A stretch of DNA of 64,000 bases from an uncultured Legionellales bacterium. Its GTDB lineage: Bacteria > Pseudomonadota > Gammaproteobacteria > Eutrophobiales > Eutrophobiaceae. Shown piece after piece: positions 57,470 through 64,000 of this stretch. The stretch is from the NCBI GenBank assembly GCA_913046215.1, contig CAJWRJ010000004.1, forward strand, positions 1 through 64,000. The letters are read 5' to 3'. Positions within the stretch are counted from its first letter, which is position 1. Each line of letters starts with the position of its first letter. The notes under the pieces were generated by a model that worked only from the letters and a program-made list of their open reading frames with translations, had not been told where the DNA came from and searched no databases. The position numbers were made by a program, and so were the translations under genes.

Positions 57470-58054
57470 CTAAATTATTTTATCAGTATCAATCTTTTTT
57501 AAAAGATCCTGCATGTAATCAAAACGGTGTATTGCATTATTCATTTCGAGTATTTCCTGTTTTGCAAACAAATCAAATGGAAGTAGCTCTGCTAATCTTT
57601 CGCTTACCCAATTAGCCTCATCATATCTTGTCGATGTATTAGCTATTGGTAGCTTATATCGTGTAACAATTTCTTTTAATAGATCGGAAAAATTCTGATA
57701 CGAGTCGGGTATTTGCGCTTCATCATCACTTAACCAATCTACATCTCCTATGCATAACTTGTCTTTAGCTCTTGAATAAGAATTTACTCTGAAACGTTTT
57801 TCCCCTTTAACCACAATACCTAATAAACCATCATCCATTCTATCCCAATTAATAATTTTTGCGTACGAGCCCATGAGAAAAAAATCAATCGAATTTTCAC
57901 TTGACACTTCTTCTTGGAGCAAACAAATACCAAATCCTGAATCATTCTTGAGGCAGTTACTTACCATATCTAAATATCTGGGTTCAAAAATTCTCAGTTT
58001 TATTTCACCCTCAGGAAATAAAACTACATTCAATGGAAAAAGAGGAATTTTCAT
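57470..58054 (-). CDS. LON peptidase substrate-binding-domain protein
   Basis: A 194-residue stand-alone Lon N-domain (PUA-like), starting IPLFPLNVVLFPEGEIKLRI and EPRYLDMVS, with a helical C-terminus. There is no AAA+ or protease part, so it is not Lon. The function is unknown; substrate or RNA binding has been proposed for the family. It sits 2 bp after mpl on the same strand. Confidence 0.88.
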   Translation of the reverse strand: MKIPLFPLNVVLFPEGEIKLRIFEPRYLDMVSNCLKNDSGFGICLLQEEVSSENSIDFFLMGSYAKIINWDRMDDGLLGIVVKGEKRFRVNSYSRAKDKLCIGDVDWLSDDEAQIPDSYQNFSDLLKEIVTRYKLPIANTSTRYDEANWVSERLAELLPFDLFAKQEILEMNNAIHRFDYMQDLLKKIDTDKII

Positions 58055-58056
58055 GT

Positions 58057-59409
58057 TTAATTTAATCTCTCTGCTATTTTTTTATGTATGCCGCCAAAAG
58101 CACCATTACTCATTATAATAATCTGGTCATTAGTTCGAATATTACTACAAACATGTTCCGCTATCTTATCTACATCTTTAAATATTTGACAGCGATCACC
58201 AAGTTGACTTACATGCTCTTTAATATTCCAATTTAAATCATTAGGTTGAAAAAAATACACCAAATCTGCGTCCAAAAAAGCGTCTGATAATACTTCAGAG
58301 TGAACACCCATACGCATAGTGTTAGAACGAGGTTCCATAATAGCAATGATTCGACCCTCATCTAAAGTGCTACTTAAAGCTTGTATGCTTTTTCGAATTG
58401 CAGTTGGATGATGGGCGAAATCATCAAAAATACGAATACCATCGACTTCAAAAATACATTCGAGCCGCCTTTTAACTGATTTAAATTTCGATAGTGCTTC
58501 GCATGCACTATCAACAGAAATACCAATATTATTTGCTGCAACGATTGCTGCTAAAGCATTCATGGCGTTATGCTCGCCGATAGTCTGCCATTCTACGAAA
58601 CCTGTCTCTTTTTTAGGACTTTTAACAGAAAAATTACGAAAATCTTTGCTTGCATCAAATATAGACCAATCACCGTTAGTCACTGAAAATGTCTCTAATC
58701 GAGCCCAGCAGCCCATCGAAATAACCTCGTCTATTTCCTTGTCTTCCAGAGGGAAAACAATTGTTGCATTTTCGGGGAGCATCCTTACCAAATTGTGAAA
58801 TTGGGCTCTGATAGCAGCAAGATCGTGAAAGATATCAGCATGATCGTACTCGATATTATTTATTATTAGCACATCTGGATGATAGTGAATGAATTTGGAG
58901 CGTTTGTCGAAGAACGCCGTATCATACTCATCGGCTTCAATAACGAAATACTTCGAATCGGTATAACGAGCTGATCTATCGAAATTTTCCGCAACTCCAC
59001 CGATTAAAAATGATGGATTGAGCCCCGTATACTCTAAAATCCAACTTAGCATGCTTGTTGTGGTTGTCTTTCCATGAGTACCAGAAACTGCGAGAACATG
59101 TCTATCATGTAAAACCTGTCTGTATAGCCACTCGGGGCCTGACATATAGTGCATTTTTTGATTTAACATATATTCAATTGCTGGATTTCCTCTTGAAAGA
59201 GTATTACCTACAAGAACTATGTCAGGATTTGAGCTTAGGTGCTCTGAGTCATATCCGCTCATAACATCAATATTGAGCTTAACAAGCTCTTCACTCATTG
59301 GAGGGTATACGTTCTGATCAGAACCTGTGACTTTATGTCCGAGTTGTTTTGCAATCTGAGCAAGCCCACCCATAAAAGTGCCACAAATACCGAGAATATG
59401 TATATGCAT
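58057..59409 (-). CDS. mpl: UDP-MurNAc:L-Ala-gamma-D-Glu-meso-DAP ligase Mpl
   Basis: A 450-residue Mur-ligase-family enzyme that recycles murein tripeptide by joining it to UDP-MurNAc. The N-terminal Rossmann segment HILGICGTFMGGLAQIA (4-20) is specific for Mpl over MurC. The P-loop SGTHGKTTTT is at 109-118 and DDFAHHPTA marks domain 3. It precedes the Lon-N-domain gene by 2 bp. Confidence 0.95.
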   Translation of the reverse strand: MHIHILGICGTFMGGLAQIAKQLGHKVTGSDQNVYPPMSEELVKLNIDVMSGYDSEHLSSNPDIVLVGNTLSRGNPAIEYMLNQKMHYMSGPEWLYRQVLHDRHVLAVSGTHGKTTTTSMLSWILEYTGLNPSFLIGGVAENFDRSARYTDSKYFVIEADEYDTAFFDKRSKFIHYHPDVLIINNIEYDHADIFHDLAAIRAQFHNLVRMLPENATIVFPLEDKEIDEVISMGCWARLETFSVTNGDWSIFDASKDFRNFSVKSPKKETGFVEWQTIGEHNAMNALAAIVAANNIGISVDSACEALSKFKSVKRRLECIFEVDGIRIFDDFAHHPTAIRKSIQALSSTLDEGRIIAIMEPRSNTMRMGVHSEVLSDAFLDADLVYFFQPNDLNWNIKEHVSQLGDRCQIFKDVDKIAEHVCSNIRTNDQIIIMSNGAFGGIHKKIAERLN

Positions 59410-59453
59410 TAGACAAAACTCATCATTATTTAAAATATACGAATCATATTGAT

Positions 59454-60602
59454 TTATAAACGATCACGAAAAGAATTATAATCATAATTCTTCAATAATT
59501 TAAAATTATTATTTTCAAGCAAATAAACGGAAGGTAGATTAATACCATTAAACATATTTGCTTTTACCTGCATGTAAGCACCAACATTTTCAAAGATTAT
59601 ATGGCTACCTATTGAAAGAGGTTCTACAAAATAGTACTCACCAAATAAATCTCCGCTTAAGCAGCTGCAGCCAACAAGGTGATATTTATGGTTTGACCTA
59701 TCATGAGAATTCATAACTTTTGGTTGGTATTGATATTCAAAAACTTCGGGTAAGTGATTTACAGAAGTATCTAATACGGCAATATTCTCATCTTCATATT
59801 GAAATAGATCAATAACACTCGCAATTAGATAGCCAGCATTTCCCGTGATGGCTTTTCCTGGCTCCAAATACACATCAATCTCATAATTTTTCCGAAGCCA
59901 TCTAATCGTATCTTTTAATGGTGATATATTTTGACTGCTGTTTACTAAATAGCCACCACCCAAATTTAACCACTTAAGATCAATTTTGTATTTATTTAAT
60001 ACTGACATTACTCGGTGAACGGTCTGTTTCATTTCATCAAAATTAATTGATTCACAATTATTATGAATATGTATTCCATCGATTATGGACCAATTAATAT
60101 TACTGGTTTCAATTTCTTTTTCAAAATTTACTAGCGGGATACCTAGCTTTGAAAATGCACGACACGGATCAAATCTTTCATCCGAAACAAAAGATAACTG
60201 TGGGTTTATCCTAATCCCACAACTAGAAGGCGGTTCAATGATTGTTGAAAATTCCATAAACTGTCTTAAAGAATTCAATGAAACAAAGTCTGTATATTTA
60301 AGAATTTTTGCAAATTCATCCTTATTGAAGCCAGGAGTTGTTATATGAGTTACTTGACTATAATCGAGCACCTCTTTAGCAAGCTGTAACTCGAATAATG
60401 AGCTACATGAGAAACCATCAACATATGGTTTAATTAGCTCCAACAGCCCAATATTATTAGATGATTTAATCGAATATAAAAACAAAAAATTAATATCTTT
60501 TTTAATGTTATTTATACTATTTAGAATATTTACAATACTTTTGGCGTCATAGACATATGCGGGTGTTTTTGAAGAAAAATTATGGAAAATCGAATTTTTC
60601 AT
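59454..60602 (-). CDS. nspC: Carboxynorspermidine decarboxylase-like PLP enzyme
   Basis: A 382-residue fold-type III PLP decarboxylase. The Schiff-base lysine is in LYSIKSSNN, HIHNNCES and LNLGGGY follow, EPGKAITG holds phosphate-binding residues, and GCSCLSGDLFGEY supplies the catalytic cysteine. These features point to NspC rather than LysA or SpeA; it would produce norspermidine or spermidine. The lysine context departs from the common ALKCN. The partner carboxynorspermidine dehydrogenase is not in the window. Confidence 0.82.
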   Translation of the reverse strand: MKNSIFHNFSSKTPAYVYDAKSIVNILNSINNIKKDINFLFLYSIKSSNNIGLLELIKPYVDGFSCSSLFELQLAKEVLDYSQVTHITTPGFNKDEFAKILKYTDFVSLNSLRQFMEFSTIIEPPSSCGIRINPQLSFVSDERFDPCRAFSKLGIPLVNFEKEIETSNINWSIIDGIHIHNNCESINFDEMKQTVHRVMSVLNKYKIDLKWLNLGGGYLVNSSQNISPLKDTIRWLRKNYEIDVYLEPGKAITGNAGYLIASVIDLFQYEDENIAVLDTSVNHLPEVFEYQYQPKVMNSHDRSNHKYHLVGCSCLSGDLFGEYYFVEPLSIGSHIIFENVGAYMQVKANMFNGINLPSVYLLENNNFKLLKNYDYNSFRDRL

Positions 60603-60647
60603 GCTATTGTTATCTCCAGCAAATAATAAGCTATTAAGAGGAATACC

Positions 60648-61016
60648 ATGAGATTTAAAATTAAATACATTTTCGCTCCTTTATTGTTTTTGTTCAGCCT
60701 TCATGTCTATGCTGAGTACAAGACCACAGATTTTACTCAAGAAGAATACCAAATGGTAATTAAGACGTCAGGAGAATACACAAACTGCCTAAATGAAACA
60801 GCTATTTCTCAAGTTGAATCTCAAAGTGATGTCAGAATAATCGCTGACTATGCCATGAAACAATGTGCATCAATCCTCGAAATGCTATACCAAGAACTAG
60901 TTTCTGCTAACTACGATCCTAAGGCAGTTAGAAGATTAGTCGGAAGTACTAGCAATAGGGCTTCAAATAAGTTGCTTTCTAATTTAATGCGATACAGGGC
61001 CTCGCCAAATCAGTAA
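60648..61016 (+). CDS. Exported small protein of unknown function
   Basis: A 122-residue protein with a clear signal peptide (about 1-22, ending VYA-EY). The mature helical part has two cysteines (YTNCLNET and MKQCAS) that may form a disulfide, and a basic C-terminus with RRLVGSTSNRASNKLL. I do not recognise the family. It is divergent from the nspC-like gene and convergent with rppH. Coding is supported by its ATG after AAGAGGAA and by the signal sequence. Confidence 0.7.
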   Translation: MRFKIKYIFAPLLFLFSLHVYAEYKTTDFTQEEYQMVIKTSGEYTNCLNETAISQVESQSDVRIIADYAMKQCASILEMLYQELVSANYDPKAVRRLVGSTSNRASNKLLSNLMRYRASPNQ

Positions 61017-61055
61017 ACACTTGTTCTTCTTTAAGAACTCTCGACATCAAAAAAA

Positions 61056-61526
61056 TTATATAAGATGTAGCTCTAATTGTTTCAATGCCTGTTCATAAAC
61101 TTCACGTTTAAAAAAAATGATTTCGTCAACAGGCTGCCAAAAATCTACCCACTTCCACAAATCAAATTCAGGTTCAACTGTTGTAGTTAAATCAAGATAT
61201 TTTTCATCAACAATTAATTTTAGTAAGTACCAAATTTGTTTTTGCCCCACACACAGCGGTTCACTATCTTTTCGAATATACTTCTCTGGTAAGCGATATC
61301 TTAACCAATCAGTAGTTGCATATATAAGCTGAACATGCTCTGGTTCAAGACCGATTTCTTCTTTAAGCTCACGGTACATAGCCACTTTTGGTGATTCATT
61401 CTTTTTTATTCCTCCTTGAGGAAATTGCCAAGCATCCGTACCTTGACGACGTGCCCAAAAAACCTGCCTATCATCATTTGTTAGAATGATGCCCACATTG
61501 GCACGAAAACCCTCAGAATCAATCAT
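61056..61526 (-). CDS. rppH: RNA pyrophosphohydrolase RppH
   Basis: A 156-residue Nudix hydrolase that removes pyrophosphate from 5'-triphosphate mRNA ends and so triggers RNase E decay. The start FRANVGIILTNDDRQVFWARR is diagnostic, and the Nudix box is at 38-60 with the REL-KEE-GL core. It is close to the usual length. The usual neighbour ptsP is absent; a HAD phosphatase gene is divergent. Confidence 0.95.
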   Translation of the reverse strand: MIDSEGFRANVGIILTNDDRQVFWARRQGTDAWQFPQGGIKKNESPKVAMYRELKEEIGLEPEHVQLIYATTDWLRYRLPEKYIRKDSEPLCVGQKQIWYLLKLIVDEKYLDLTTTVEPEFDLWKWVDFWQPVDEIIFFKREVYEQALKQLELHLI

Positions 61527-61652
61527 TATCTGTTATACCAAATTATTATTTTTGACTATAACAATGCTACAACACAAATAACTTAAATGAAATATTTACC
61601 TTGTTAAGAATAAATTTTAGACTAACCTATTCAATTTTTTAAACTTAAGTTT

Positions 61653-62306
61653 ATGAAACTTGCAATTTTTGACATTGATAACACTTTAATCGCTGGCGAT
61701 AGTGATGTTCTTTGGGGCGAATTTCTGTGTGAACGGAACTATGTCGATCCTACATCTTATAAATCTGCACATAAAAAATATTATGAGGACTATTTAAATG
61801 GTGTCCTCGATATCACGGATTTTCTTAGGTTTCAATTAAAAGTTCTCGGTGAAAATAATATGAATCTATTAATGGAATGGAGAAAGGATTTTTTTGAAGA
61901 AAAAATAAAACCAGTGATACTAAAAAAAGCCTACTTACTAATAGATGATCATCGTAAACAAGGTCACGAATTATTAATTATAACTGCGACAAATAGTTTT
62001 ATTGTTGAGCCTATTGCAACTGAATTTAGAATAGATAATTTAATAGCATGTGAACCAGAATTAAATAATCAAGAATTTACTGGTAACTTTACTGGAATTC
62101 CTTCTTATGCTGAAGGTAAAGTTGAACGTTTCTATGCTTGGTTAAAAAATACAGGTTATCAAGTTAAAGAAAGTTGGTTCTACAGTGACTCTCATAATGA
62201 TATTCCACTTATGAAAGAAGTAAATCATCCAGTTGCGGTTGATCCAGATCAGAATTTGAAAAATGAAGCTAAAAAAATGAACTGGCCTATTATTACTCTA
62301 CGTTGA
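61653..62306 (+). CDS. HAD-superfamily IB phosphatase (SerB/CicA-like)
   Basis: A 217-residue hydrolase with catalytic Asp7 and Asp9 in FDIDNTL, motif II in IITATNS, and motif III/IV in WFYSDSHNDIPLMKEV. HAD-IB members include phosphoserine phosphatase and lipid-phosphate phosphatases; the substrate is not decided by sequence. In several gammaproteobacteria this type lies next to rppH, as here. Its 3' end is 5 bp from mdh (convergent). Confidence 0.9.
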   Translation: MKLAIFDIDNTLIAGDSDVLWGEFLCERNYVDPTSYKSAHKKYYEDYLNGVLDITDFLRFQLKVLGENNMNLLMEWRKDFFEEKIKPVILKKAYLLIDDHRKQGHELLIITATNSFIVEPIATEFRIDNLIACEPELNNQEFTGNFTGIPSYAEGKVERFYAWLKNTGYQVKESWFYSDSHNDIPLMKEVNHPVAVDPDQNLKNEAKKMNWPIITLR

Positions 62307-62311
62307 AAACG

Positions 62312-63307
62312 TTAATCAAGAATACTTGATAATGCTGCTTTTTCTTCCTCAAGCTCTTTTCGTGTAGCATCTATTTTTGACTGACCAAACTCATCAAATT
62401 CTAAACCCTGAACTATATGATAATCACCGTCTTTGCAAGTAACCGGAAAAGAAAACACCAATCCTTCTGGGATTCCATAACTTCCATTACTTGGAACTGC
62501 CATACTAACCCAGTCATTATCTGGAGTGCCTAATACCCAGTCATGCATATGCTCAACAGCGCCATGTGCTGCTGATGCAGCGCTGGAAGCACCACGCGCA
62601 TCAATAATTTCAGCCCCTCGTTTCGCAACTCGAGGAATATATGTATTCTTATACCAATCAATATCAATATCATCTTTAACGCGCTGTCCAGAATCTGGCA
62701 TACCTGAGATTTCAATGTTAGATATATCTGGATACTGTGTTGTTGAGTGATTGCCCCATATCGTCATCTTCTTAATATCTTTGACAGGAAACTTCGTTAT
62801 CGCTGCTAGTTGTGCTAGTGCACGATTATGATCAAGTCGAGTCATCGCACTAAAATTACGTGAATTTAAATCGGGGGCACTAACCATAGCTGTATAAGCA
62901 TTTGTGTTAGCTGGATTTCCAACAACCAAAACTTTTACATCGCGATTAGCATTTTCATTTAAACCCTTCCCTTGTAGCTTAAAAATACCACCATTGGCCT
63001 CTAATAAATCACTGCGCTCCATACCCGGTCCTCTGGGTTTTGCTCCGACTAATAACGCATAATTAACATCATTAAAGGCAGTATTAATATCATCTGTTAA
63101 GATGAAATCTTCAACTAAAGGAAAAGCGCAATCGTCAATTTCCATAACTACACCCTCTAATGCCTTCATAGCAGGCGTTATTTCAAGTAACTGAAAAATA
63201 ACTGGCTGATCTGGTCCAAGCATTTGTCCAGATGCTATTCGAAATAATAAAGAATAACTAATTTGACCGGCAGCACCTGTGACAGCAACACGAACAGGCG
63301 TATTCAT
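62312..63307 (-). CDS. mdh: NAD-dependent malate dehydrogenase
   Basis: A 331-residue enzyme oxidising malate to oxaloacetate. The N-terminus [17 protein letters not shown], the substrate-loop [15 protein letters not shown] and the catalytic histidine in WGNHSTTQ identify the longer cytosolic-type MDH, not the E. coli type. An upstream TTG at 63316 is open but lies 1 nt from AGGAG (63318-63322); the ATG at 63307, 10 nt away, is the better start. gltA follows in the upstream direction, 42 bp away. Confidence 0.95.
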   Translation of the reverse strand: MNTPVRVAVTGAAGQISYSLLFRIASGQMLGPDQPVIFQLLEITPAMKALEGVVMEIDDCAFPLVEDFILTDDINTAFNDVNYALLVGAKPRGPGMERSDLLEANGGIFKLQGKGLNENANRDVKVLVVGNPANTNAYTAMVSAPDLNSRNFSAMTRLDHNRALAQLAAITKFPVKDIKKMTIWGNHSTTQYPDISNIEISGMPDSGQRVKDDIDIDWYKNTYIPRVAKRGAEIIDARGASSAASAAHGAVEHMHDWVLGTPDNDWVSMAVPSNGSYGIPEGLVFSFPVTCKDGDYHIVQGLEFDEFGQSKIDATRKELEEEKAALSSILD

Positions 63308-63349
63308 ATTGAACAATCTCCTTGATTATGGTTTTACTTTATTGATTGA

Positions 63350-64000
63350 TTAATTTCTTTTATCAATTGGAATGTAGTCCCGACTTTTCTCTCCTGTGTA
63401 GAGTTGTCTTGGGCGTCCAATCTTAAAATCTGGGTCTTCCATCATCTCCATCCATTGAGCTACCCATCCGGCAGACCTCGCTAAAGCAAACATTACTGTA
63501 TACATAGACGTTGGAATCCCTAATGCTTTAAGAATAATACCTGAGTAAAAATCAACATTTGGGTATAGTTTTCTTTCCACAAAGTAATCGTCCTTTAATG
63601 CGATCTCTTCGAGTTTCATCGCTATATCAAATAATGGCTGGTCAACTGTATCTATTTCATTCAAAAGATCATGACAAACCTGTCTAATAATGGTTGCCCG
63701 AGGATCGTAATTTTTATACACACGGTGACCAAAACCCATCAACCTAAATGGATCTGCTTTATCCTTAGCGCGCTCAATAAACTTAGGTATATTATCAGCC
63801 GTTTCAATCTCTGCTAACATTTTAAGCACAGCCTCATTTGCTCCGCCATGGGCACGACCCCAAAGTGTTACTATACCAGCTGCTATACATGCGAACGGGT
63901 TTGCTTCAGCGCTACCCGAAAGCCTTACTGTAGATGTTGACGCATTCTGTTCATGATCAGCATGTAAAATAAGCATCAAATTCAATGCTTTTACTGCAAC
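63350..64000 (-). CDS. gltA: Citrate synthase, C-terminal part (truncated by window edge)
   Basis: The last 216 residues of citrate synthase; the reading frame is open through the right edge, so the start lies outside. Active-site segments are [26 protein letters not shown] with the catalytic His, [13 protein letters not shown] and the C-terminal [11 protein letters not shown]. It condenses acetyl-CoA and oxaloacetate. It lies upstream of mdh on the same strand, so two consecutive TCA enzymes are likely co-transcribed. Confidence 0.95.
   Translation of the reverse strand, partial: VAVKALNLMLILHADHEQNASTSTVRLSGSAEANPFACIAAGIVTLWGRAHGGANEAVLKMLAEIETADNIPKFIERAKDKADPFRLMGFGHRVYKNYDPRATIIRQVCHDLLNEIDTVDQPLFDIAMKLEEIALKDDYFVERKLYPNVDFYSGIILKALGIPTSMYTVMFALARSAGWVAQWMEMMEDPDFKIGRPRQLYTGEKSRDYIPIDKRN

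Noticed and set aside
61020-61045. GTTCTT-CTTT-AAGAAC hairpin between the small exported protein and rppH
   Set aside because: A six-pair, AT-rich stem without a following T run on either strand; it may be chance.

Overview
The window is a stretch of chromosome from an AT-rich gammaproteobacterium. Evidence for this placement includes a 4.5S-type SRP RNA, Orn, ClpS/ClpA, RppH, an Escherichia-like endonuclease III start, a prfB frameshift cassette, an EF-G2-type translocase, and the order lysS-prfB-recJ-rpfE-like, which I recall from Xanthomonas rpf clusters. The gene set (citrate synthase, malate dehydrogenase, isocitrate lyase, an ActP/DUF485 acetate permease pair) fits an aerobic heterotroph that can use acetate through the glyoxylate shunt. 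I cannot name the genus. Nearly all of the window is coding and mostly housekeeping. There are no tRNA or rRNA genes, insertion sequences, phage genes or CRISPR arrays that I can see.

Layout. 1-4.6 kb: orn (partial), an M48 membrane protease with a small cytochrome c, then recR-ybaB-dnaX and the SRP RNA on the minus strand. 4.6-11.8 kb: aceA, clpS-clpA, ilvD, a lytic transglycosylase and pgpA. 11.9-15.8 kb: an exported methyltransferase-like protein with a small exported protein, DUF485-ActP, and an HpcH/HpaI aldolase. 15.8-24.6 kb: a ten-gene minus-strand operon for lipid modification and light/oxidative damage (peroxiredoxin, desaturase, FAD oxidoreductase, DUF1365, two CFA-synthase-like methyltransferases, DUF2878, DUF1295, DUF2256, iron-sulfur photolyase), headed by an 18-bp perfect palindrome. 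24.8-35 kb: alkB, lipocalin, yqcC, EF-G2, an autotransporter, leucyl aminopeptidase, lpd and argG. 35-37 kb: a three-gene hvfABC (bufferin-like) RiPP operon whose precursor carries six EGKCG units. 37-46.3 kb: lysS, prfB, recJ, rpfE-like, thrC, hom, alaC. 46.4-64 kb: nitrilase-tldD, MFS, aroC, TlpA-like, GAF-HD-GYP, htpG, a TPR lipoprotein, fdxA, DUF1841, nth, a Lon-N protein, mpl, an NspC-like decarboxylase, rppH, a HAD phosphatase, mdh and gltA (partial).

The most interesting parts are the copper/thiooxazole RiPP locus with its two homogenised repeat blocks, and the peroxiredoxin-to-photolyase operon, which looks like a self-contained light/singlet-oxygen and membrane-lipid response without a linked ECF sigma/anti-sigma pair. 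Smaller points are an A9 tract in dnaX that could yield a gamma-like short subunit, a sigma-32-like promoter at htpG, a possibly leaderless nitrilase gene, and a 49-codon DUF2256 gene that is easily missed.
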